Assembly: GCA_030550075.1 (NCBI GenBank)
Contig: JAUQQB010000015.1
Coordinates: forward strand, 1 to 16,514
Direction of reading: 5' to 3'
Source of the DNA: Chloroflexota bacterium
GTDB taxonomy: Bacteria; Chloroflexota; Anaerolineae; Thermoflexales; Thermoflexaceae
DNA: 16,514 nt
Below are positions 7,091-13,390 of the stretch, piece by piece. A program made the position numbers and the translations under genes. A model generated the notes under the pieces. That model saw only the letters and a program-made list of their open reading frames with translations. It had not been told where the DNA came from and did not search any database. Numbering within the stretch: position 1 is the first letter of the stretch; each line of letters opens with the position of its first letter.

Positions 7091-8503
7091 TTAATCCGCC
7101 AGGCCCTCGACCTCTTCCTGGGAGGCGTGGAGCTCGGAGGCCACGGGCGTGACCCGTGGGAGGGGAACCGGCCGCACCCATCGCGCGACGAGCTCGCGGG
7201 TGCCGGCTACGGCGAGCCGCTCGAAGAGCAGGGCAAACCGCGCTTCCAGAGCCTCGCGGATCGGCCCCCGCACCTCCTCAGGGAGATCCCAGAAGGCCTG
7301 CTTGAACGGCCCCCATGCCCGTTTGCGGGCCTTGTAGTAAAACTGCTCCTCTGTCTCCCCGATCTTCCACTCATCGGCGTGATGGGCTCGCAGGTAAGCG
7401 TAGATCTCCTCCCGGAAGGATGCGGGCAGCATATCGAAGACCAGGTTCTGGAAGCCCGTGGCCAGGTGCACTTCGCAGGCTTCGCATTCCACAAACTTGT
7501 TGAAGGCCTCCTCCGGCAGGGTGCTTGCCCCATGCTGCACGGCGCCCGCCAGCCCATACTCCAGGCGGGCCGCGCGGGAGAGCGCCTTCAGGGCTTCAAA
7601 GTCAATCGCTACCTGGGCCAGCCGCCCGTCCGGCAGCACCACTCCGCCGTGGGTGGTCCCGGTCTGCACGCTGATCTTGCTGATCCCCACCGCATCCCCT
7701 AATTGCCGACGGTAGCCATCCATGAACGCCCGCAGTTCCTCCACCGTGCTGTTCTTCCCGCCCACCTCTCCGATCTCCCCGCCCACGGAGATCGTGACGC
7801 CGCGCGGCTCAATGGAGCGGATGTAGCGGGTCAGCTCGGCGCACAGGGTGTAATTCAGTCGCTGCTGTTCATCCAGCGTGGGCTTCGAGAGATCCACCAG
7901 GGTGGAAGTGTCGATATCGATATTGTAGAACCCGGCCGCGATAGCCTCCGCAGTGAGGTCCCGCACCGCCTGGAGCTCCCGTTCAGCATCTTTGGCATAG
8001 GCTTTGGCGGAGACCTGGAAGTGATCGCCCTGGAGGAAGAGTGGCCCGCGGAATCCCTCCTTGATGGCTGCGGAGATGATCACCACGGCGTATTCCTCCG
8101 GTCGCTGATCGGTGTAACCAATCTCGCTCCGGGCGATCTCGAAGATCATCGCGCCCACATCCAGGCGGAGGGCAGCACGGAAGGCCGCTCGAGCCATCTC
8201 ATACGTCATCCCTCGCAGGTTCATGGCCGGAACCGTGAAGGTAGGGGAAACCTCGCCTCGGCCCCGTGCAGCGTAAAGCTCATGGATGGATGTCGGGAGG
8301 ATCCCCAGGGCCTCGCCGATCTGGAAGATCCATCCGCGGGCTTCAGCTTTCTCCGCCGGCTCGCCGAAGACCGCCTGGCGGACCAGCGCATCGATCCCTT
8401 CCTGGCGGATCCAGGCGGGATCCCGAACCTCCACCCGGTTGTCGATCAGGGCCAGGGCCTCGCTCCACTTCGGCTGCTGGAGAAGATTTCGCGTGCCGCT
8501 CAT
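7091..8503 (-). CDS. Class II (zinc) fructose-bisphosphate aldolase-family protein
   Basis: A 470-residue protein with class II aldolase blocks. GDHFQVS (Asp160, His161) corresponds to the catalytic Asp and first zinc His. NIDIDTSTLVDL (194-205) corresponds to the MIDGS block. GGEIGEVGG (241-249) is the conserved Glu/Gly loop, TTHGG (283-287) the second zinc His, and QHGAS (323-327) the third His with the phosphate loop. The family normally cleaves or joins ketose bisphosphates (DHAP plus an aldehyde). This protein is longer than typical class II enzymes (about 285-360 residues), with an N-terminal extension of about 90 residues and a C-terminal one of about 110. It therefore belongs to a divergent branch, and the exact substrate (fructose-, tagatose- or other bisphosphate) is unsure. 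AAGGAGG at 8511-8517 sits seven bases before the ATG. It lies 84 bp downstream of the zinc-ribbon gene, probably in one transcript. Confidence 0.87.
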   Translation of the reverse strand: MSGTRNLLQQPKWSEALALIDNRVEVRDPAWIRQEGIDALVRQAVFGEPAEKAEARGWIFQIGEALGILPTSIHELYAARGRGEVSPTFTVPAMNLRGMTYEMARAAFRAALRLDVGAMIFEIARSEIGYTDQRPEEYAVVIISAAIKEGFRGPLFLQGDHFQVSAKAYAKDAERELQAVRDLTAEAIAAGFYNIDIDTSTLVDLSKPTLDEQQRLNYTLCAELTRYIRSIEPRGVTISVGGEIGEVGGKNSTVEELRAFMDGYRRQLGDAVGISKISVQTGTTHGGVVLPDGRLAQVAIDFEALKALSRAARLEYGLAGAVQHGASTLPEEAFNKFVECEACEVHLATGFQNLVFDMLPASFREEIYAYLRAHHADEWKIGETEEQFYYKARKRAWGPFKQAFWDLPEEVRGPIREALEARFALLFERLAVAGTRELVARWVRPVPLPRVTPVASELHASQEEVEGLAD

Positions 8504-8587
8504 TCGGTTGCCTCCTTCTTGCTGGATCGCTGGGGGGCCAGATTTTTTCTTCTCTTCGGGCGAAGTCGCCGTTTTGCGCGCCCAAGT

Positions 8588-9028
8588 TCACTCCGGCGCA
8601 GGTGGGGCTTCCTCTGGTCCTTTCTCTCCTCCCCTCTTTGCTCGCTTTCCACGCCGCCGGCGGGAGGGTTCGACAGACGTCTCCAGCGGCGGAGCTTCCA
8701 CCATCGGGGGAGCCGGCTCTGAGGCCGCATGCTTCTCCAGGGCTTCCACTGGAGGGAAAGCGGCCTCCGCTTCTGAAGCTGGCTCCGGGGGAGAGGCGGG
8801 CGCTGCAGGGACTTCCGGTTCTATCTCCGCATGGGCTGGAGCTTCCACTGAAACCCGAACCACCCGACGGAGCTCCGCCAGCCCGATCTTGACCAGGCGT
8901 CGGCAGAAGGGACACTCGCGGGTGCCGTAGCGGGCGTTCTCCGCCAGCGCCTGGGCCAGGATCGCCCCGGCCTCCTCCCGGGAGATCGAGAACGGCCGAC
9001 TACAGTAAGGGCATCGCGTGCGAAGCAT
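8588..9028 (-). CDS. Zinc-ribbon protein with disordered Ala/Pro/Glu-rich tail
   Basis: A 146-residue protein not assigned to a named family. Residues 1-55 contain CPYC (6-9) and CPFC (39-42), a two-knuckle arrangement expected to bind one zinc; the helix between is Ala/Glu-rich. Residues 56-125 are low-complexity Ala/Pro/Glu with no predicted fold. The last 20 or so residues contain the basic cluster RRRRGKRAKRGG and could contact nucleic acid or an acidic partner. The ATG at 9026-9028 is chosen over the TTG one codon upstream because AGGAGG (9034-9039) lies at proper spacing. The gene precedes the aldolase gene in the same direction and is preceded by a leader hairpin and a candidate extended -10 promoter. 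The frame, ribosome site and paired Cys motifs support a real gene; the role is unknown. Confidence 0.78.
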   Translation of the reverse strand: MLRTRCPYCSRPFSISREEAGAILAQALAENARYGTRECPFCRRLVKIGLAELRRVVRVSVEAPAHAEIEPEVPAAPASPPEPASEAEAAFPPVEALEKHAASEPAPPMVEAPPLETSVEPSRRRRGKRAKRGGEKGPEEAPPAPE

Positions 9029-9056
9029 CAAGGCCTCCTGGACATACGCTCGGGGA

Positions 9057-9081
9057 ATTGTCCGGAGTCACCCCGGACAAT
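9057..9081. promoter_or_regulatory. Perfect 9-bp dyad in the leader of the zinc-ribbon gene
   Basis: ATTGTCCGG (9057-9065) and CCGGACAAT (9073-9081) flank a 7-nt loop. No T tract follows on either strand, so it is not a standard terminator. It sits between the candidate promoter and the ribosome site of the zinc-ribbon gene and could be an RNA hairpin or a protein-binding site. Confidence 0.6.
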
Positions 9082-9107
9082 CGGCCATCACAAGATCGCT
9101 GGGGCTC

Positions 9108-9116
9108 ATTTTACCA
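9108..9116 (-). promoter_or_regulatory. Candidate extended -10 promoter for the zinc-ribbon/aldolase unit
   Basis: On the minus strand TGG precedes TAAAAT (9108-9113), an extended -10 form. No good -35 is seen. A start near 9100 would give a leader of about 70 nt containing the 9057-9081 hairpin. Confidence 0.4.
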
Positions 9117-9194
9117 CTGGAAGAAACGCCGGAGAGCCTGTTCCGCCTAACCCCAAAAGAATTCGAAGACCTCGTCCCATGACCTGCCCTTTGA

Positions 9195-9228
9195 GGGAGT
9201 AACTCCCAGAACGAGTTCGGACTATAAT
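9195..9228 (+). promoter_or_regulatory. lgt promoter: consensus TATAAT with dyad at the -35 region
   Basis: A perfect TATAAT occurs at 9223-9228. The -35 position has no TTGACA match; instead the short palindrome GGGAG-TAA-CTCCC (9195-9207) lies there, which could be an activator or repressor site. Transcription from about 9235 would leave a leader of about 35 nt before the lgt ATG and would exclude the upstream in-frame ATG at 9227. Confidence 0.6.
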
Positions 9229-9268
9229 GAGGGTCATAAGCGGTTTTATCCTCGCCAGGGAGGTCCTG

Positions 9269-10138
9269 ATGTTCTGCCCGCCAGGGACGACCGGAGCCAT
9301 TCTGTGCATCGGGAACTTCGCCATCCGGGCCTATGGCCTTCTGCTGATGACCGGGATCCTGTTGGGAGCCTGGCTGGCCGCCGCGGAGGCCCGACGGCGA
9401 GGGGAGAAGCCGGATCACGTATGGGATGGCTTGCTGGTGGTTTTCATCCTGGGATTGATCGGCGCCCGTCTCTACCACGTGTTTTCCAACCCTGAGGGCG
9501 CGGTGGGCTGGTCCTACTATCGGGAGAACCCGATTAAGATCCTCTACATTTGGGAAGGCGGGCTGGCCATTTATGGTGCCCTTATTGGAGGGCTGGCTGG
9601 CTTCTTTCTTTATGCCTATCGACACCGCCTCGCCGTCTGGCGCTGGTTGGATATCGTGGCCCCTTCGCTCCTGGTTGGCCAGGCCATCGGGCGATGGGGG
9701 AACTTCTTCAACCAGGAGCTCTACGGTCCGCCCACCACGTTGCCCTGGGGGATCCCCATCGCCCTGGAACATCGCTTGCCCCAGCACCTGACCCTGCCGC
9801 CGGAAACCCGGTTCCACCCGGTGTTCCTGTATGAATCCCTCTGGAACACCCTGGGCTTCCTGATCCTGTTTAACCTGAATCGGCGGCTCGGCCATCGATT
9901 GCGGGAAGGCGACCTCTTCGCCCTCTATCTGATCTGGTATCCCATCGGGCGGCTGTGGATCGAGAGCCTGCGGCCGGATGCATGGAAGATTGGGAGCATC
10001 GCTGCGGCTCAGATCTTCTCGCTGATTGCCATGGCGGCCGGGCTGGCGATCCTGATCCGCAACCGGGTCTGGAAGCGGGTTCCTACCACCGGCGGTGGTC
10101 CGGCAATGGAACATCCATCCGGGACGCCGCATTCCTGA
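9269..10138 (+). CDS. lgt: Prolipoprotein diacylglyceryl transferase
   Basis: An integral membrane enzyme of 289 residues that moves a diacylglyceryl group from phosphatidylglycerol to the lipobox cysteine of prolipoproteins. The Lgt signature is present as GRWGNFFNQE (141-150). GARLYHV (65-71), IWEGGLAIYG (94-103) and HPVFLYES also fit the family. The His of the E. coli HGG motif is Tyr102 here, a substitution I believe is common outside proteobacteria. About seven hydrophobic segments are visible. The start ATG at 9269 has GGGAGG at 9258-9263 with five bases of spacing. An in-frame ATG at 9227 overlaps the -10 box and is rejected. It is followed after 96 bp by the pentahaem cytochrome gene, probably in the same transcript, which ends at the terminator at 10888. 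Confidence 0.96.
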   Translation: MFCPPGTTGAILCIGNFAIRAYGLLLMTGILLGAWLAAAEARRRGEKPDHVWDGLLVVFILGLIGARLYHVFSNPEGAVGWSYYRENPIKILYIWEGGLAIYGALIGGLAGFFLYAYRHRLAVWRWLDIVAPSLLVGQAIGRWGNFFNQELYGPPTTLPWGIPIALEHRLPQHLTLPPETRFHPVFLYESLWNTLGFLILFNLNRRLGHRLREGDLFALYLIWYPIGRLWIESLRPDAWKIGSIAAAQIFSLIAMAAGLAILIRNRVWKRVPTTGGGPAMEHPSGTPHS

Positions 10139-10234
10139 ACAATGGAAAAAGAGGCGTGGCCCCCTTCTCTTGCCTCCTCTGGAAGAGCTCAAAGGACACG
10201 GCCTCTACAGGAGGGCAATCCGGAGCATGCATAG

Positions 10235-10858
10235 ATGTGGATCCGACGGGGAGTGGGCGCGGTCCTGGGCGCGGTCTTCATCACGGCACTGGGGGCAGCA
10301 CTGGCGGTTTCACGAGCAGAGGAAGAGGATCCCTTCTGCGCCAGCTGTCACCTGCGCCCGGAGCAGACCTATGTGGGGCGGGCCACCGCCGCCCGGGCGG
10401 GTCGGGCGGTCGATCTGGCCGCCGCCCACGCGGCCGCTGGGATCTCGTGCGTGGGGTGCCATCGGGGCGATCAATCCCTCCCCCAGCATGCCCTCGCCCT
10501 CACGCTGGGGGCCTGGAACACCGCCCGCACCCCGTTCGTCTCTCCAGACATCCCATATCACCCCGTGCATCTTCCTGCCCTCCCCGAAGCCGGATGCTGG
10601 CTCTGCCACATCCGGGAGCCCGAACGAGGGGGCGTTCGACCGGGCGAGCTCAACCCGGTGACCATGGAGGGCTTTGAGAACCATTTCCATACGGATTTGC
10701 TTCAACCGGGCCTTCGCACATCCGTGCGTTGTGTGGATTGTCATCGCGCTCATCAGGAAAGCCTGGAGGCCTTTTTCATGATTCGGGAGATCGTCATCCC
10801 GGCCTGCGAGCGCTGCCATCGGGAGGTCGGCCGGGGGCCGATTCAGATGGGACCGTGA
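10235..10858 (+). CDS. Membrane-anchored pentahaem c-type cytochrome
   Basis: A 207-residue protein with five CxxCH haem-attachment motifs: CASCH (35-39), CVGCH (72-76), CWLCH (121-125), CVDCH (166-170) and CERCH (191-195). Residues 6-25 form one hydrophobic segment after WIRR, suiting an N-terminal anchor or uncleaved signal that puts the haems outside the membrane. The first motif lies right after the membrane segment, as in NapC/NirT/NrfH-type quinol dehydrogenases, but those usually carry four or five haems with a different spacing, so membership is uncertain. Several other His residues could serve as distal ligands. GGAG lies nine bases before the ATG. It follows lgt and ends in an intrinsic terminator. 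A likely role is electron transfer between the quinone pool and a periplasmic enzyme; no partner enzyme is adjacent. Confidence 0.88.
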   Translation: MWIRRGVGAVLGAVFITALGAALAVSRAEEEDPFCASCHLRPEQTYVGRATAARAGRAVDLAAAHAAAGISCVGCHRGDQSLPQHALALTLGAWNTARTPFVSPDIPYHPVHLPALPEAGCWLCHIREPERGGVRPGELNPVTMEGFENHFHTDLLQPGLRTSVRCVDCHRAHQESLEAFFMIREIVIPACERCHREVGRGPIQMGP

Positions 10859-10887
10859 TCCTAATGCCCGGATTCACACTCGTGGTG

Positions 10888-10911
10888 GGATGCGTTTGGC
10901 ATCCGCTTTTT
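10888..10911 (+). terminator. Intrinsic terminator after the lgt-cytochrome unit
   Basis: GGATGC (10888-10893), loop GTTTG and GCATCC (10899-10904) form a perfect 6-bp stem, followed by GC and TTTTT (10907-10911). It lies 30 bp after the cytochrome stop codon. Confidence 0.8.
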
Positions 10912-10915
10912 AGGG

Positions 10916-11255
10916 GAACGCTTATCACGGGCACTTCGCTTCGCCCCGTGCCCGACTACGAACAAGGGGTTTTTCCTGTTCGTAGTAGGGCACGTAAGTG
11001 CCCGTCCTCTTTTTGGGAACGCTTAATGACGGGCACTTCGCTTCGCTTCGTGCCCTACTACAAACAAAGTTTTCCTGTTCGTAGTAGGGCACGCAAGTGC
11101 CCGTTCTTTTTGTGAACGCCTGTGACGGGCACTTCGCTTCGTGCCCTACTACAAACAGGGACTCTTCATCCGTAGTAAGGCACGTCCGTGCCCGTTCTTT
11201 TTGCGAACGCCTGGAACGAGCGCTTTGCTACGTGCCTATTACAAATGGGAGGCTC
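10916..11255. repeat. Tandem array of palindromic REP-like units, 91-101 bp each
   Basis: GAACGC marks the start of successive units at 10916, 11017, 11114 and 11205, giving periods of 101, 97 and 91 bp; the fourth unit is partial and decayed. Each full unit has a left half (ACGGGCACTTCG...CGTGCCCTACTAC) and a right half (GTAGTAGGGCACG...GTGCCCGT) that are inverted copies, so a unit can fold as one long cruciform or as two hairpins. The right-hand hairpins end in T5 tracts: 10988-11014, 11087-11111 and 11179-11202. They therefore look like serial terminators between the cytochrome and glycosyltransferase genes. No spacers of CRISPR type are present. Confidence 0.85.
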
Positions 11256-11313
11256 TTGTTCATAATCACGAGGCCCTGGCCAGGAACCTCCCGCCGGATT
11301 CTCCGGAGTGCCG

Positions 11314-12519
11314 ATGAAGCCGCAACGCTGGTTATTTGTTTCAGTGCCGCTCTGGGGCCACCTGGATTACGGGGGCTACCTGGAGCTGGCGGTTGCCCTG
11401 GCCCGGCGAGGCCATCGTGTGCTCTGGGCCAGCGGCCCCCTGGTGCAGGAGACGGTGGTCCGCCGCGGTCTACCCTTCGTGCCGCTTCCCTCCGTGGGCT
11501 GGCGATGGCTGCCGCCGCTGCGCCCGGATCTTTCCCCTATGGAACGCCAGCGGCAGCGGCGGGAGCGTGCCCTGGACACCTGGCTTCATCCTGAAGAGCA
11601 CGCGCGGACATTGCGCGCCCTGGGGTCCTGGATCGAGACATGGCGGCCCGATGGGCTTGTCGCGGAGCCCTTCGCCGGCGCGGCGGCGTGGGCGGCGGAG
11701 CGCTACGACCTTCCCCTGATTGTGGTAGGTTTCCCGGCCGGCCGCTGGTCGGCTCCCCGAACCCCGGAAGCCCATGAGGATCTCCAGCGGGCGCAGGACC
11801 GGCTGGCGCACGTCGCCGCGGAGCTGGGCCTGACCGGGCGTTACTGGCGGGTGGATCCCTTCCCTCAGATCACCTCCCCGCTGGCCCACATCGTCTTCTT
11901 CCTGGCTGCCTGGTTCTCGGATCTGGAGGTGCTGGATCCCCAGAACCGGTTCTTCGGCGGCCACCCGAAAGGTCTGATCCCAAACCTCCCTCGAAGCGCT
12001 CATCCCCGCGTCCTGATTACCCTGGGCAGCACGTTCACCGAGGATCCCGCTTTCTTTATCGGCGCGGCCCGCGCCGTGCAACATCTGGGCGGAGAGCCCG
12101 TTGTGGTCCTCGGACGCAGCCCCTTCGCGCTGGAGCTACGCCAAGCGGTGCGCCGCGCGCTGCCCGACGTTCCCTTGCACGATTGGGCGGATTATGACCA
12201 GATTTTCCCCACGCTGAATCTGGTGATCCACCATGGGGGAATGGGAACCACCCATACGGCCCTCATCTATGGCGTCCCCCAGCTGATCGTCCCGCATGCG
12301 GGGGAGCAGCATCTGCAAGCCCGGCGGGTGGAGGCGGCGGGCGTAGGGCGGGCGCTGCGACCATCCGAGGCCACTCTGGAGCGATGGCGGGAGACTATCG
12401 CCGGTTTGCTGGAGGAAAGCAGCTTCCGGGAACAGGCCCAACGCTGGGCCGCGCGCATGCATGCCGCTGGGGGACCGGAGGAGGCCGCTGACGTCCTTGA
12501 GGGACGACTGGGGGGCTAA
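11314..12519 (+). CDS. MGT-type (GT1) UDP-glycosyltransferase
   Basis: A 401-residue GT-B fold glycosyltransferase of the macrolide/UDP-glucuronosyl family (CAZy GT1). The N-terminal acceptor domain begins WLFVSVPLWGHLDYGGYLELAVALARRGH, the usual 'GH' start. The C-terminal nucleotide-sugar domain holds LITLGST (about 235), then the donor-binding block HHGGMGTTHTALIYGVPQL (from His306) with IVPHAGEQHLQARRVEAAGVG. Such enzymes add sugars to lipids, carotenoids, flavonoids or antibiotics; the acceptor cannot be read from sequence. ATG 11314 is preferred because GGAG at 11305-11308 sits five bases upstream; the GTG at 11308 overlaps that site. The upstream region is the repeat array, so the promoter must lie within or after it. 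The stop codon overlaps the stop of the convergent transporter gene. Confidence 0.9.
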   Translation: MKPQRWLFVSVPLWGHLDYGGYLELAVALARRGHRVLWASGPLVQETVVRRGLPFVPLPSVGWRWLPPLRPDLSPMERQRQRRERALDTWLHPEEHARTLRALGSWIETWRPDGLVAEPFAGAAAWAAERYDLPLIVVGFPAGRWSAPRTPEAHEDLQRAQDRLAHVAAELGLTGRYWRVDPFPQITSPLAHIVFFLAAWFSDLEVLDPQNRFFGGHPKGLIPNLPRSAHPRVLITLGSTFTEDPAFFIGAARAVQHLGGEPVVVLGRSPFALELRQAVRRALPDVPLHDWADYDQIFPTLNLVIHHGGMGTTHTALIYGVPQLIVPHAGEQHLQARRVEAAGVGRALRPSEATLERWRETIAGLLEESSFREQAQRWAARMHAAGGPEEAADVLEGRLGG

Positions 12520-12530
12520 CGCCCCGCCAG
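12508..12530. terminator. Dyad centred on overlapping convergent stop codons
   Basis: CTGGGGGGC (12508-12516), loop TAAC and GCCCCGCCAG (12521-12530) form a stem of nine pairs with one bulged G. The loop region holds the TAA of the glycosyltransferase (12517-12519) and the TAG of the transporter (12516-12518, minus strand). No T tract follows on either side, so simple intrinsic termination is doubtful. Confidence 0.4.
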
Positions 12531-13376
12531 GAACACCCCGGTCAGGATCAGCGCCATGCCGCCCAGGACCCACCCAGAGAGCGGCTCCCCAAGCCACAGG
12601 GTGCCCCAGATCACCGCGAAGATGGGGTTCAGATAAGTGACCAGCGAGATCCCCACCACTCCTACTCGCTGCAACAGGCGGTAATACATCACATACGCAA
12701 TCGCGGTCCCCAGCACGGCCAGCGCCAGCATGGCGGCGATGGAAGCGGGGGATGGCGAAAGGGTCCATGGGCGATCCAGGATCAGGCTGAGAGGCAACAC
12801 CATGACCCCTCCGCTGAGCAACTGTCCGATAGCCGCCTCGATGGGCGGGACGCCCCGCAGGGCTCGCCGGGCGAAAACCGTAGCCCCTGCGTAGGACATC
12901 GCGGCGATCAGCACGGCAACTTCCCCGAGCAGATAGGAACGAGCCGCACGTCGGAGATCCGGAAAGAGCAGGACGATGATCCCCAGGAACCCAACGAGCA
13001 ATCCGGCGAGCTGACGCCGGGAGGGCTGTTCCTCCCGCAGCATCAGGCTGGTCATGCCAGCGGTCCAGAGGGGCATGGTGGCGATGAGCACCCCCGCAAG
13101 CCCGCTGGCGAGGGTCTGCTCGCTCCAGGCGATCAGCGTGTGGGGAAGCGCCGCGTTGAAGAAACCCATCGCCAAGAACGCCCCAGGAGGGGGATCCCCG
13201 AGGGATTCCCGTCGTCGACGGCTGCGAAACAACATCAGTAACGCCGCGCCGATCAGCAACCGGCCCGCCACAAACGTGAGAGGTGGGATGGTTCTCACCC
13301 CTACTGCGAAAAACAGATATGAACCGCCCCAAATGGCGCCCAGCGCGAAAAGGAGGAACAGATCGCTGCCTTTCAT
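12516..13376 (-). CDS. EamA-family (DMT superfamily) transporter
   Basis: A 286-residue membrane protein with about ten hydrophobic segments in two homologous EamA halves (the first begins FALGAIWGGSYLFFAVGVR; the second follows EVAVLIAAMSYAGATVFARRAL). The C-terminal block NPIFAVIWGTLWLGEPLSG is characteristic of drug/metabolite transporters of the RhtA/YdcZ/RarD kind. The frame is open 43 codons further upstream inside asd, but ATG 13374-13376 with AAGAGG at 13381-13386 is the sensible start. It begins 14 bp after the asd stop, so the two are almost surely cotranscribed. Pairing with an aspartate-family biosynthetic gene suggests export of an amino acid such as threonine or homoserine, or of a related metabolite; this is inference only. 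Confidence 0.88.
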   Translation of the reverse strand: MKGSDLFLLFALGAIWGGSYLFFAVGVRTIPPLTFVAGRLLIGAALLMLFRSRRRRESLGDPPPGAFLAMGFFNAALPHTLIAWSEQTLASGLAGVLIATMPLWTAGMTSLMLREEQPSRRQLAGLLVGFLGIIVLLFPDLRRAARSYLLGEVAVLIAAMSYAGATVFARRALRGVPPIEAAIGQLLSGGVMVLPLSLILDRPWTLSPSPASIAAMLALAVLGTAIAYVMYYRLLQRVGVVGISLVTYLNPIFAVIWGTLWLGEPLSGWVLGGMALILTGVFLAGR

Positions 13377-13390
13377 CGGGCCTCTTAGTC

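Noticed and set aside
6759..7181. Minus-strand frame of 140 codons between the aldolase and gltX genes
   Set aside because: Overlaps the aldolase end out of frame and runs into the MITE; composition is proline/glycine-rich without a domain.
7703..8722. Plus-strand open frame of 339 codons
   Set aside because: Antisense to the aldolase and zinc-ribbon genes; no motifs and no ribosome site.
9068..10192. Minus-strand open frame of 374 codons
   Set aside because: It lies antisense to lgt, which has clear family motifs; the long frame reflects high GC.
10916..11255. Possible CRISPR array
   Set aside because: Repeats are long, imperfect, palindromic and contiguous, with no unique spacers and no cas genes.
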